Shown piece by piece: positions 40,824-49,649 of a stretch of 64,000 bases of DNA. The notes beneath the pieces are model-generated. The model was not told the origin of the DNA, ran no database searches, and saw only the letters and a program-made list of their open reading frames with translations. This stretch comes from Variovorax sp. GTDB taxonomy: Bacteria; Pseudomonadota; Gammaproteobacteria; Burkholderiales; Burkholderiaceae_C. Each line of letters opens with the position of its first letter. The first letter of the stretch is position 1. A program made the translations under genes and the position numbers. The DNA is taken from assembly GCA_017744935.1 (NCBI GenBank), contig JAGIAI010000004.1, forward strand, positions 124,001 through 188,000. Direction: 5' to 3'.

Positions 40824-42697
40824 TAGTAGGTCTGGATGCTGCGACGGTTCTTGTCGGGCGACTCGACCCACATCATCTGCGACGCGACGGACGGGTCCGC
40901 CCCGAACGCGAGGGTCGTGGCGATGGTGCCCGACGTGCTCGGCAGCGCGGATTTCTCGACGCTGTCGATCGTCACGTAGCCCGCATCCGATCGCTTCATC
41001 TGCACGTAGGCCTGCGACAGCGGATAGAGATTGCTCGCGCCGAACGAAATCGTGCCGCCCGCGGTGCCGAAGGCGTTGAATGCGCCAACGGTCGACTCGT
41101 CGATCACCGGGAACACGCCGCTCGCGCCAGCCTCCGCCAGCGTGAGCGGGCGCTTCTCGATCTTGAAGCGGTAGATGCCGTCGGATGGCGCGCTCGCCGA
41201 CTTGAGCATCGTGTTGCTGCTGTCGTAGGGCGTCAGCGTGTATTGCGCGTTGTCCGGAATGGCGGCGATCTGCGCGTCGGTCATCCCTGCAGCCGTGGTG
41301 TTCGCGCAGGTGGTGGCCAGCAGGTAGGTCTCGGTGCCGATGCCGTCGATCATCCAGCGTCCACCGAGCGCCGGCGCGGAATAGCGCAATCCGTTCGGCG
41401 GCAGGCCGGGGCCCTGCACGATGACGTAGGCGATGGCGCCGCCGTCATTGGCCGTGTTCGGGTTCTCGATGTTGAACTCGAGGCCCGTTTTCACGCAGTC
41501 GGGGCTGTCTGCCAGTCCATGGTGCCGCGTGGTGACCGCGAACCACTCGAGGTTGAGCGAGCGCTGGTCGCCATGCAGTCGCCACAGTCCATCGGTCAGG
41601 CTCTTGCGGACCTTCCAGTTGTCGAGGCGGCCGAGTTCCACGCCGTTGCTCGTCTTCACGGAGAACGACAGGTGCGCGGTCACGCCGTTGGGGTTGTCGT
41701 AGTCGATCTGGCGGAACTCGACGTCGGTGAACGTGGCGCCGACGAGCGCCGTGTTCTGCGTGAACTCGACCAGCGACGTTGCGCGGTCCGCGTCGCTCCA
41801 CAGGAAGCCGTTGGTCATCAGCGGCGTCAGGTCTGCGTTGGTGGGGGATCCGTTCGCGAACTTCGCGGTGAAGTCCTTGAGCACCTGCCGCACGAGTTCC
41901 TGGTCGCTCGCGCCGGAGGCGACATTGGCGTCGCTCAGTGTCGCAGGCGAGGTTTCCGCCGCGGCCTTGACCGCAAGCTGGTCCACCACCGCGATGGTAT
42001 TGAGCACGTTCGAGATGGTCGCCGTGTTCGCCGTTGTGTCGTAGCTCACGCGGATCACGTCGAGCGCCTTGTCGATCGGGTCGGACAGCGGCGTGAACGA
42101 GCTGTGCAGCAGGTCGATCGCGGCATCGACGCCGAGCGCTGTCAGCACCGGCAGCAGCTTTTCCTTCAGCTTGGCGACCTCGGCATCGACCAGCGCCTTA
42201 TCGGCCAGGCTGCTGTTGCCGCTTTGCTCGAAGCTGTCGAAATAGTTCTGCGCGAGCTGGCCCGCAATGTTCGAGACGATCAGGTCAGTGAGCTGCGTGA
42301 TGTTGATGCGCCCGTTCAGGTCGGCCTGGGTTGCGACCGAGTGCACGACCGCGCGAACGCCGTTGGCGGTGCCCTCGGCGCGGAACACGAACGGCGCGGT
42401 CATGCCGGTCACGTCGATGGAATAGCTGCCGTTGGTGCCGATCGGCGAGGTCCGGGTTGCGCCCAGTGCGTCTTTCACGGTGACGGTGCCGACCAGCGGC
42501 GCGCCGACCGCTGCGACGCCGGTGATCGAGGTGCTTGACTGCGTGCCGGATCCGCTGCTGGACGTGCCCGTGTTGGTGCTGCTCCCGGTGCCGAGCACAC
42601 CGAGGCCGCTGCTGCCGCCGCCTCCACCACATGCGGCCAGCGAGGCCGCCAGTGCGAGGACGGCACCATGAATTCCCCAACGCTTTGCTGATTTCAT
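40814..42697 (-). CDS. large surface or periplasmic lipoprotein of unknown function
   Basis: The 627-residue protein has a lipoprotein signal ending LAASLAACGGGGG, with the acylated Cys near residue 23, then a Gly/Ser/Thr linker. Residues 50-110 resemble a carboxypeptidase-regulatory-like beta sandwich (VGTVTVKDALGATRTSPIGTNGSYSIDVTGM). The rest has mixed domains with ADRATSLVEFTQNTALVGATF and WFAVTTRHHGLADSPDC, which I do not recognise. A pair of Cys (DCVKTG, TTCANT) may form a disulfide. ATG 42697 follows GAAAGAGAG. It probably sits in the outer membrane facing the periplasm or surface, and no operon partner is evident. Confidence 0.8.
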   Translation of the reverse strand: MKSAKRWGIHGAVLALAASLAACGGGGGSSGLGVLGTGSSTNTGTSSSGSGTQSSTSITGVAAVGAPLVGTVTVKDALGATRTSPIGTNGSYSIDVTGMTAPFVFRAEGTANGVRAVVHSVATQADLNGRINITQLTDLIVSNIAGQLAQNYFDSFEQSGNSSLADKALVDAEVAKLKEKLLPVLTALGVDAAIDLLHSSFTPLSDPIDKALDVIRVSYDTTANTATISNVLNTIAVVDQLAVKAAAETSPATLSDANVASGASDQELVRQVLKDFTAKFANGSPTNADLTPLMTNGFLWSDADRATSLVEFTQNTALVGATFTDVEFRQIDYDNPNGVTAHLSFSVKTSNGVELGRLDNWKVRKSLTDGLWRLHGDQRSLNLEWFAVTTRHHGLADSPDCVKTGLEFNIENPNTANDGGAIAYVIVQGPGLPPNGLRYSAPALGGRWMIDGIGTETYLLATTCANTTAAGMTDAQIAAIPDNAQYTLTPYDSSNTMLKSASAPSDGIYRFKIEKRPLTLAEAGASGVFPVIDESTVGAFNAFGTAGGTISFGASNLYPLSQAYVQMKRSDAGYVTIDSVEKSALPSTSGTIATTLAFGADPSVASQMMWVESPDKNRRSIQTYYHK

Positions 42698-42855
42698 CGA
42701 ACTCTCTTTCGGTCTTTTGAAGGATGACCCAGAGAGGCTACTGACGGGCTGTTCAGCCCACATCCCTTGTTCATGGGGTGGGGGTCCCCAAGAAATTTCT
42801 CCGGGACGTGCGAATATTCACACCCCGCCTCACACCTCGCCGCCTTTCCGCCGAA

Positions 42856-43518
42856 ATGTCGAATCCAGCCGCCGTCAGCGTCGCCCTTGTCGAAGATGAT
42901 CCGGCCATGCGCAATGCCCTGGAGCGCGTGATCCGAGCCGAGCCGAGCCTGTGCTTTGCGTTCGGTGCTTCGACCGCCGCCGAACTGCTTGCGTGGTTCG
43001 AGACCCATCCGATCGATGTCCTGCTGGTGGACCTGGGCCTGCCGGACCTGCCAGGCCTCGAAGTGATCCGGCGCTGCCGCGAGATGCAGCCGCACTGCGC
43101 GACCATGGTCCTGACGATCTTCGGCGACGAGGTCAACATGCTCAGCGCCTTCGAAGCAGGGGCGAGCGGCTATCTGCTGAAGGACGGCACCGAGGCCGAC
43201 CTTGCCGCGCACATCCTGAGCCTTCATGCAGGCGGCTCGCCGATGTCACCGACCATCGCGCGGCAACTGCTCGTGCGATGGCGGGGACGCGCGCCCTCGC
43301 AGCCCACGGCAACTCCCGCAAGCGACGCGCTGTCGCCGCGCGAGACGGAAGTGCTCAGCCTGATCGCACGCGGTTTCACCTATGCAGAGGTGGCCGACCG
43401 GATGGACATCCTCCTGTCGACGGTTCAAAGCCACGTGCGCAACATCTACGGAAAGCTCGATGTGCACAACAAGGCCGAGGCCCTGTTCGAAGCACGGCAG
43501 CTCGGCATCCTGAACTGA
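42856..43518 (+). CDS. NarL/LuxR-type response regulator
   Basis: This 220-residue response regulator has the receiver acidic pair EDD at 13-15, the phosphoacceptor Asp in VLLVDLGLPDLPG, Thr in MVLTIFG and Lys in YLLKDG. The LuxR helix-turn-helix is LSPRETEVLSLIARGFTYAEVADRMDILLSTVQSHVRNIYGKL. ATG 42856 gives MSNPAAVSVALVEDD, a normal start; the frame is open from 42778 but the extension is non-homologous. No kinase gene adjoins it, so it is an orphan regulator. The divergent lipoprotein gene is a possible target. Confidence 0.9.
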   Translation: MSNPAAVSVALVEDDPAMRNALERVIRAEPSLCFAFGASTAAELLAWFETHPIDVLLVDLGLPDLPGLEVIRRCREMQPHCATMVLTIFGDEVNMLSAFEAGASGYLLKDGTEADLAAHILSLHAGGSPMSPTIARQLLVRWRGRAPSQPTATPASDALSPRETEVLSLIARGFTYAEVADRMDILLSTVQSHVRNIYGKLDVHNKAEALFEARQLGILN

Positions 43519-43548
43519 GAGGGAATTCGAAGCGCTTCAGCAGTAATT

Positions 43549-43579
43549 CATAAACGCATTTAATATCCACGCGTTTATG
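43549..43579. promoter_or_regulatory. MarR operator overlapping the start codon
   Basis: CATAAACGC and GCGTTTATG form a perfect nine-base inverted repeat with a 13-base spacer. The last three bases are the MarR start codon at 43577. Binding would occlude both transcription start and translation start, a strong autorepression layout. Confidence 0.65.
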
Positions 43580-44050
43580 AAATTCGACCACACGCAGCGT
43601 TTCAGCTTCCTGGTCAACCATGTGGCCAAGCTGCACGGTGGCCATTTCGACCGGCTGGCACGCGAACGACTTGGACTGTCGCTGGCCCAGTGCCGCCTGA
43701 TCGGCGCCCTGGCCACGCATGAAGGCGCAGTCCCTCTTTCCCAGGCGGAGCTCGCACAGCGGCTGGAACTCAGCGCGATGGGCGTGGCCGCCCTGTGCGA
43801 CCGCATGGAAACGGCGGGCTGGATACGCCGCGAAACGTCTCCCACTGATCGCCGGGCGAACTGGGTGCATCCCGAGCCGCGCGCTCTGACCGCATTCGAC
43901 GAAGCCCTGAAGATCAGCGACGAGGTGCAGGCGCACGGCTTGCGCAATCTCAGCGCGGCCGAGCGCAAGCAACTTGTCGTGCTGCTTCGCAAGGCGCGCG
44001 AAGGGCTGCTGGCCTGGGAGCCTGCAGCTGCGGAAGAGGGGAAGCCATGA
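43577..44050 (+). CDS. MarR-family transcriptional regulator
   Basis: The 157-residue protein has the MarR fold: RFSFLVNHVAKLHGGHFDRL, LSLAQCRLIGALATHEG, the recognition segment LSQAELAQRLELSAMGVAALCDRMETAGWI and the wing SPTDRRANWVHPEPRA. A cysteine in the Q-C-R helix could be redox-active as in OhrR-type regulators, but this is speculative. It overlaps the efflux gene start by ATGA and carries its own operator across the start codon. Confidence 0.9.
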   Translation: MKFDHTQRFSFLVNHVAKLHGGHFDRLARERLGLSLAQCRLIGALATHEGAVPLSQAELAQRLELSAMGVAALCDRMETAGWIRRETSPTDRRANWVHPEPRALTAFDEALKISDEVQAHGLRNLSAAERKQLVVLLRKAREGLLAWEPAAAEEGKP

Positions 44051-45573
44051 GTTCGCCCACCACCTTCCCTGTGCCGAATCGCGGAATGATCACGATCTCG
44101 ATCATGCTCGCGACCATCATGCAGGCGCTGGACACCACCATCGCCAACGTCGCGCTGCCGCACATGCAGGGCAGCCTGCAGGCCTCGCAGGACCAGATCA
44201 CCTGGGTGCTGACTTCCTACATCGTCGCTTCGGCCATCGCGCTGCCGCTCACCGGCTGGCTGTGCGGGCACTGGGGGCGCCGGCGCGTGTTCCTGGTTTC
44301 GGTGGTCGGCTTCACGATCGCGTCCGCGCTGTGCGGGCTTGCCGGCTCGATGACCGAGATCGTCGCTGCGCGCCTCTTGCAGGGCATCTTCGGGGCGGCG
44401 CTGGTGCCGCTGTCTCAAGCGGTGCTGCTGGATATCAATCCGCCGCAGAAGGTCGGCCAGGCCATGGCGATCTGGGGCGCCGGCATCATGGTCGGCCCCA
44501 TCCTCGGGCCGCTGCTGGGCGGCTGGCTCACCGATCAGTTCGATTGGCGCTGGGTGTTCTTCATCAATCTGCCGGTGGGTCTTTTCGCGCTGTGGGGCAT
44601 CGGGCGATACCTGCCCGAAAGCCGTCCCCGCGCGGAGAAGCTCGATGTCTTCGGCTTCGTCACGCTGAGCCTCGGCATCGGCCTTCTGCAGTTGTTTCTC
44701 GATCGCGGCGAGCAACTCGACTGGTTCGATTCCTGGGAGATCCGCCTGGAAGCGGCCGGCGCCGTGATCGCGCTCGCGTTCTTCGCGGTGCACACCTGGA
44801 CGGTGCAGGGCGCGAGCTTCCTCAACCGCGAGCTGCTGAAGGACCGCAACTTTGTCACCGGGCTGCTGTTCGCCTTCATCGTCGGCATGATCCTGTTCGC
44901 CACGATGTCTCTGCTGCCGACCTTCCTGCAGGGCCTGATGGGCTATCCGGTGGTCTACACCGGCGCCGTCACCGCGCCTCGCGGCGTGGGCACGATGATC
45001 GCCATGATGGTCGTCGGACGGCTGGTTCAGCGCGTGGACGTGCGAGGGATCATGGCGGTGGGCTTCGGGCTCACGGCCTTCTCTCTGTGGCAGATGACGC
45101 GCTTCACGCCCGATATGGACAGCACGCTGATCATCACCTCGGGCTTCATCCAGGGCCTGGGCATCGGCTTCACCTTCGTGCCACTGTCGACCGCCACCTT
45201 CGCCACGCTGGCGCCGCATCTGCGGCACCAGGGCACGCCCATCTTCAGCCTTCTGCGCAACATCGGCAGCAGCGTCGGGATCTCGATCGTCCAGGCGCTG
45301 CTGACCGAAGGCTCGAGCAGCGCGCACGCCAACCTGGCGTCGCTGGTGGCGCCCGGCAATGCGGGGCTGGCCTACCTGGGAGCGGCTGCGAACATCGCAA
45401 CGCCGTCCGGCCTCGCTGCGCTGAACGCGGAGGTGACGCGACAGGCGGCGATGATCGCCTACCTCGACGACTTCTGGATCATGATGGCGATGACCGCGGT
45501 GTCGATCCCGCTGCTGCTGCTGATCCGCAGGCCGCGCCGCGCTTCAAGCGGCCCGGCGGAAGTTCCGCACTAA
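44047..45573 (+). CDS. DHA2-family MFS drug exporter (EmrB/QacA type)
   Basis: The 508-residue protein has about 14 membrane helices. Family marks are MQALDTTIANVALPHMQGSL in helix 1, WLCGHWGRRRVFL, and motif C GAGIMVGPILGPLLGGWL. The EmrB-like helix-7 region precedes LLKDRNFVTGLLFAFIVGM. No membrane-fusion partner (EmrA) is adjacent, so it may work alone or with a distant one. It is coupled to the upstream MarR gene by ATGA and is probably derepressed by a toxic organic compound. Confidence 0.92.
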   Translation: MSSPTTFPVPNRGMITISIMLATIMQALDTTIANVALPHMQGSLQASQDQITWVLTSYIVASAIALPLTGWLCGHWGRRRVFLVSVVGFTIASALCGLAGSMTEIVAARLLQGIFGAALVPLSQAVLLDINPPQKVGQAMAIWGAGIMVGPILGPLLGGWLTDQFDWRWVFFINLPVGLFALWGIGRYLPESRPRAEKLDVFGFVTLSLGIGLLQLFLDRGEQLDWFDSWEIRLEAAGAVIALAFFAVHTWTVQGASFLNRELLKDRNFVTGLLFAFIVGMILFATMSLLPTFLQGLMGYPVVYTGAVTAPRGVGTMIAMMVVGRLVQRVDVRGIMAVGFGLTAFSLWQMTRFTPDMDSTLIITSGFIQGLGIGFTFVPLSTATFATLAPHLRHQGTPIFSLLRNIGSSVGISIVQALLTEGSSSAHANLASLVAPGNAGLAYLGAAANIATPSGLAALNAEVTRQAAMIAYLDDFWIMMAMTAVSIPLLLLIRRPRRASSGPAEVPH

Positions 45574-45581
45574 CCTCGGGG

Positions 45582-47135
45582 TCAGACGACGGAACTCGTC
45601 GTGACAGGGGCGCTTGCTCCGTTGCGCCAGTTTGTCGGCGGCGGTGCGGTGACGATCGAGTCCAGCGCCGGATCGGGCATGCGAAGTGCCGTCAGGTTGG
45701 GGCGCGGACGGCGCAATTCCGGGTCGGAAGAAAAAGCCTGCTCCATTGCAAGCGCGGCTGACAGCACTCGCAGGTCGCCCCGGAACGGGCCGACGACCTG
45801 AAGGCCGAAGGGCATGCCTTTGGCGTCGATGCCGCAGGGCAGCGACAACGCGGGATGGGTCGTGAGCGTGGTGACGTAGGTCAGTGCGAGCCATCGGTAG
45901 TAGTTGGCCTGCGGCTTGCCATCGACCACGTGCGCGTAGGGCTCGGTCCATGGGAACGGCGAAACCGGCGTCGTCGGCGCCAGCACCAGGTCGTAGTCGG
46001 CAAAGGTGGACTGGAATCGACCGAGGATGCGGGTTTGCTCGGCCTGGGCCCAGGCGCTGTCCAGCAGGCTCATTCGCGCGCCCATCTCATAGTTGGCTCG
46101 CGGGTTCGCGCCGAGGGTGGCGGGATCCTTCTCGTAGGCCTCGCGCATGCCGGCCACGAAAGCCTCGGCACGCAGCACGTCGAAGCATCGATGCACGTCG
46201 CCCAGGTCGAAGCGCACCTCGTCGCAGCGCGCGAACAGGTGCCGCATGGCGGCGATCCGCGAGGCGAAGGTCGCGCGAATGTCCGGGTCCACATCGCAGC
46301 AGTCGAAGTCGGCCGTGTAGGCGACGCGCAGCCGGCCAAGATCCGCCGCTTCAGGCGACAGGAAGGCGAATGGGTCCAGTGGATGGCTGAGCGGATCGCC
46401 GGCATGCATCCCGGCCGTGGCCGCGAGTTGCAGGCAGGCATCCGCGACCGTGCGGCCCATCGGTCCGACCACCGAGATGGGCGTCCAGCCCAGCAGCTTG
46501 CGAACGCTGGGCACCACGCCGGGCGATGGACGAAAGCCGACCACGCCGCATTTCGAGGCGGGGATACGAAGCGAGCCGCCGGTGTCCGAGCCGGTGCACA
46601 CGGGCAGCATGTCGCAAGCCAGCGCGGCAGCGGAACCGCCCGAGGATCCCCCGGCGTTCAAGCGCGGGTCGAAGGGATTGCCTGTCGCGCCCCAGACCGG
46701 GTTGCGGGAATTGGCCCCCGCGCCCATCTCGGGCACGTTGGTCTTGGCGGTGACGATGCCGCCCGCGCGCCGCAGTCGCGCCACGAGCTCGATGTCCTGG
46801 TCAGGCACGTGCGCACGGAAGGCGGGCGAGCCGAAAGTGGTCAGCAGTCCGGCGGTCGGCTCCAGGTCCTTCACGCCCACGGGAAGACCGTGCAGAAGGC
46901 CCAGCGATTCGCCGCGCAGCACTGCCTTCTCGGCAGCACGGGCCTCGTCGCGTGCGCGATCGAAGCAGGTCGCGGTGACTGCGTTGATGTAGGGATTCAC
47001 CGCCTCGATGCGTTCGATGCAGGCTTCCAGCAGTTCGACCGGAGAGACCTCGCGGCTCGCGATCATCCGGCGCAGTTCGACGGCGGTGTGCTCGACCAGA
47101 GTGGTGGAGTTCGGTGGCTGGCTCATGCTGCTCAT
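45582..47135 (-). CDS. amidase (amidase signature family)
   Basis: This 517-residue amidase has the Ser-cisSer-Lys triad: Lys in GLPVGVKDLEPTAG (near 93), cis-Ser in AGGSSGGSAAALA and nucleophilic Ser in TGSDTGGSLRIPAS. It hydrolyses carboxamides to acids and ammonia. The C-terminal MPFGLQVVGPFRGDLRVLSAALAMEQAF is standard. Its start overlaps the stop of the Bug gene (ATGA), so receptor and amidase are made together. The palindrome at 48224 upstream of the Bug gene probably controls both. Confidence 0.92.
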   Translation of the reverse strand: MSSMSQPPNSTTLVEHTAVELRRMIASREVSPVELLEACIERIEAVNPYINAVTATCFDRARDEARAAEKAVLRGESLGLLHGLPVGVKDLEPTAGLLTTFGSPAFRAHVPDQDIELVARLRRAGGIVTAKTNVPEMGAGANSRNPVWGATGNPFDPRLNAGGSSGGSAAALACDMLPVCTGSDTGGSLRIPASKCGVVGFRPSPGVVPSVRKLLGWTPISVVGPMGRTVADACLQLAATAGMHAGDPLSHPLDPFAFLSPEAADLGRLRVAYTADFDCCDVDPDIRATFASRIAAMRHLFARCDEVRFDLGDVHRCFDVLRAEAFVAGMREAYEKDPATLGANPRANYEMGARMSLLDSAWAQAEQTRILGRFQSTFADYDLVLAPTTPVSPFPWTEPYAHVVDGKPQANYYRWLALTYVTTLTTHPALSLPCGIDAKGMPFGLQVVGPFRGDLRVLSAALAMEQAFSSDPELRRPRPNLTALRMPDPALDSIVTAPPPTNWRNGASAPVTTSSVV

Positions 47136-48121
47136 TCCGGCTGGATGTTGGCGCGTTCCGCTACCGCACGCATCAGGGGCAGTTCGGCCTCGAGTTGCGC
47201 GGCGGCCTTTGCCGAGTCGACGAAGCTCGCCTCCACACCCTGCTCGGCGAAGCCCTTGCGCACCGCCGGATCGGCGATCGAATCGGCCAGCGCCTTCTCG
47301 AGCTTGGCATGCACCGCAGGCGGCAGTCCGCGCGGCGCCGCCACCATGCCCCAGCTGTCGAGCACCGCGGCCGGATAGCCCGACTCCGCAAAGGTGGGCA
47401 CTTCGGGCAGCAACGGCGAACGTTTGGCCGTGGTGATCGCGATCGCCTTGACCTTGCCCGCCTTGATCTGCGGCAAGGCGGCGGTCACGGTGTCGAAGGA
47501 GAAGGGCACCTGTCCGCCGATCAGGTCGGTCATGGCCGGCCCGCTGCCTTTGTACGGAACGTGCATCAGCCGGATACCCATGGCCTGCAGCGCCATCTCG
47601 GCCGCGAAGTGCGAGCTCGTGCCCGCGCCGAACGATGCATAGCTGTACTTGTCGGGAGCGCCTTTCGCGGTCGCCACCAGCTCCTTCAGGTTGTTCACCG
47701 GCACCTTGGGATTCACCAGCAGAACGAGGCCGACCCGGCTGATGATGCCGATCGGCTCGAAGCTCTTGATCGGGTCATAGGGCAGCGACTTGCGGATCGC
47801 CGGGTTCAGCGTGTAGGTGGATGCGGAGCTCATCAGCAGCGTGTAGCCGTCGGGCTTGGCGTTGGCGACGAAGGCCGCACCGATGGCGGTGCCGGCGCCG
47901 GGCTTGTTGTCGACGATCACGGTCTGGCCGAGCTTTTCGCCCATCTTCTGGGCCACCAGGCGCGTCTGCACATCGCCGCCACCGCCAGGAGGGAACGGCA
48001 CGACGATCGTGATCGGCCGCGAGGGGAAGCTGTCCTCGGCCAGGGCAGCGGCAGAAAATCCGAAGGAGCTGGAAGCGCCGAGGGCGACGAGCCCGAGAGT
48101 ACGCAGGAGCGGGGTGTGCAT
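47132..48121 (-). CDS. Bug-family tripartite tricarboxylate transporter receptor
   Basis: The 329-residue receptor has a signal peptide (LLRTLGLVALGASSSFGFSAAALA), then FPSRPITIVVPFPPGGGGDVQTRL, VDNKPGAGTAIGA, KPDGYTLLMSSAS and VPYKGSGPAMTDLIGG, the standard Bug series. ATG 48121 was chosen because it starts the signal peptide; the frame continues to 48238 across the operator. It is co-translated with the amidase, so it may deliver or sense an amide-bearing substrate. TctA/TctB are absent here. Confidence 0.9.
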   Translation of the reverse strand: MHTPLLRTLGLVALGASSSFGFSAAALAEDSFPSRPITIVVPFPPGGGGDVQTRLVAQKMGEKLGQTVIVDNKPGAGTAIGAAFVANAKPDGYTLLMSSASTYTLNPAIRKSLPYDPIKSFEPIGIISRVGLVLLVNPKVPVNNLKELVATAKGAPDKYSYASFGAGTSSHFAAEMALQAMGIRLMHVPYKGSGPAMTDLIGGQVPFSFDTVTAALPQIKAGKVKAIAITTAKRSPLLPEVPTFAESGYPAAVLDSWGMVAAPRGLPPAVHAKLEKALADSIADPAVRKGFAEQGVEASFVDSAKAAAQLEAELPLMRAVAERANIQPE

Positions 48122-48223
48122 GGCGACGGCGGGGTGAGTGTGTGGGGACGAGGGTTGCGGAGACGAGGCTTCATCGTAGGAAGGCTGATCGTTCCCAGCA
48201 ATGACTATGAACTGAATGTTTTG

Positions 48224-48238
48224 TTGCGATAATCGCAA
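48224..48238. promoter_or_regulatory. LysR operator, copy 1 (TTGCGAT-A-ATCGCAA)
   Basis: A perfect seven-base-arm palindrome lies between the divergent Bug-amidase and LysR genes. It contains a T-N11-A LysR box. An identical 15-mer occurs at 49198, and in the direction of the genes served the match extends to GAATTGCGATWATCGCAAC. Confidence 0.8.
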
Positions 48239-48257
48239 TTCACATAAGGGTCAACCC

Positions 48258-49184
48258 GTGTCCAAGAACATCAACCGGCGTGTCCTCCAGGAGACGGCCC
48301 TGCGGCACTTCCTCGAGGTCGTACGCACCGGATCCGTCACGGCCGCGGCCGAGCGACTGAGCGTTGCGCCGTCCGCCGTCAGCCGCCATATCGCGCACCT
48401 GGAGAGCCAACTCGACACCCTGCTGTTCGAGCGCAGGGCACGCGGCATGGTGCCCAACGCGGCCGGTGAGCTGCTGGCCGCGCACGCCAAGCGCGCCTGG
48501 CAGGACATCGAGCGCGTGACGGACGACATCCAGGCGTTGCGCGGCCTGCAGACCGGCGTCGTGCGAATCGCAAGTACCGAGGGCTTTGCATCCGAGTTCC
48601 TCCCCGGCCTCATCGCCGAGTTCCAGCGCGAGTACACGGGCATCCGCTTCGCTTTGAACGTTCACATGCAGGCCGAGATTCCCCAGCTGGTGCGCGACGG
48701 CGAGGTCGATATCGGCGTCACCCTCAGCACCACCTCGGAGCGCCAGATCAACGTGGAGCTGCGGCATCCGTCGCCCATCCTGGCCATCATGGCCAAGGAC
48801 CATCCGCTTGCCTCGCGCCGGCAGCTCTCGCTGGCGCAGCTGGTCGGCTATCCGATGGCATTGCCGGGGGGCGCCTACTCGACGCTGCGCCAGTTGTTCG
48901 ACATCAGTTGCAGCCGCCAGGGCCTGCAGTGCGACCCTGCGTTCCTGAGCAACCGCCTCGATGCCTCGATTTCATTCGCGGCGGCCGGCGGCGGCATCGC
49001 CCTCAGCGGCGAAGCTGCCCTGCGCAATCGCCTGAAGGCCGGCCATCTTGTCGCTGTGCCGTTGCGGGACCGCGAGATGAACGAGCGCCATTTCGAGATC
49101 CAGACCATGGCCGGGCGGACATTGCCCGGCGCCTGCCGCGCATTCCTCGATCACTTGCGGGAGGCGGTGCGCGTGGAAGGGTAG
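48258..49184 (+). CDS. LysR-family regulator of the flanking amide and amine genes
   Basis: The 308-residue protein starts at GTG 48258, with AAGGG seven bases upstream. ATG 48216 would place the operator inside the coding region and lacks a ribosome site. The helix-turn-helix is SVTAAAERLSVAPSAVSRHIAHLESQLDTLLFERRARG. The effector domain starts GVVRIASTEGFASEFLPGLIAEF. Its gene is bracketed by two copies of one palindrome, which makes it the probable controller of the Bug-amidase operon and of the RidA-oxidase operon. Confidence 0.9.
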   Translation: MSKNINRRVLQETALRHFLEVVRTGSVTAAAERLSVAPSAVSRHIAHLESQLDTLLFERRARGMVPNAAGELLAAHAKRAWQDIERVTDDIQALRGLQTGVVRIASTEGFASEFLPGLIAEFQREYTGIRFALNVHMQAEIPQLVRDGEVDIGVTLSTTSERQINVELRHPSPILAIMAKDHPLASRRQLSLAQLVGYPMALPGGAYSTLRQLFDISCSRQGLQCDPAFLSNRLDASISFAAAGGGIALSGEAALRNRLKAGHLVAVPLRDREMNERHFEIQTMAGRTLPGACRAFLDHLREAVRVEG

Positions 49185-49197
49185 GGCTGCCATTGAA

Positions 49198-49212
49198 TTG
49201 CGATAATCGCAA
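49198..49212. promoter_or_regulatory. LysR operator, copy 2 (TTGCGAT-A-ATCGCAA)
   Basis: This is the same 15-base palindrome as at 48224. It lies 14 bases after the LysR stop and 80 bases before the RidA start, in the same orientation relative to the downstream operon. Confidence 0.8.
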
Positions 49213-49291
49213 CGATAACTTCCATATATTGCCAAGCGGAGATCGAGGCCGCGTTCCACAATCGGGCGATCACAGCAAAGACTTCTCCCCC

Positions 49292-49645
49292 ATGAACCAG
49301 GCACCTGCGCTCCCTTTTTCCAAGATTCGCCTCGCCAAAGGCCTGGCTTTCCTGTCTGGAGAGATGCCCTTTCTTGACGACGGGAGCATTCCCGACGGCA
49401 TCGCGGCGCAGACCGCGCTGGCGCTGCGGCGCATCGGTGCCACGCTCGGCACCGCCGGCCTGACCCTCGACGACGTGGTGCAAGTGGGGGTGCATCTCGT
49501 GGATGGTGCCGACTTCGCAGCCTTCAACGCGGAGTACCGCAAGCATTTCAGCGACCCGCTCCCGGTGCGCACCACAGTGGTCGCGAGCCTGCTGGCGCCC
49601 GGGGCTCGTCTCGAGGTCACCGTGACGGCGGCGCAGCGCGACTGA
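49292..49645 (+). CDS. RidA (YjgF/YER057c/UK114) family protein
   Basis: The 117-residue protein has the RidA fold (LAKGLAFLSGEMPFLDDGSIP, LRRIGATLGTAGLTLDDVVQVGVHLVDGADF, LPVRTTVVASLLAPGARLEVTVTA). The Arg of the LPVRTTV strand is the residue that binds carboxylates in active imine/enamine deaminases. ATG 49292 lacks a strong ribosome site. It is followed four bases later by an FAD oxidase whose imine product RidA would deaminate, a recurring partnership. Confidence 0.88.
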   Translation: MNQAPALPFSKIRLAKGLAFLSGEMPFLDDGSIPDGIAAQTALALRRIGATLGTAGLTLDDVVQVGVHLVDGADFAAFNAEYRKHFSDPLPVRTTVVASLLAPGARLEVTVTAAQRD

Positions 49646-49649
49646 TCGC

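Noticed and set aside
40820..42538. A 572-codon open frame on the plus strand.
   Set aside because: It is antisense to the lipoprotein gene, whose signal peptide and lipobox show the true strand.
43537..45327. A 596-codon open frame on the minus strand.
   Set aside because: It is antisense to the MarR and EmrB-type genes and shows only composition-driven sequence.
48216..48257. ATG 48216 as the LysR start.
   Set aside because: It has no ribosome site and would put the palindromic operator inside the gene. GTG 48258 has AAGGG at correct spacing.
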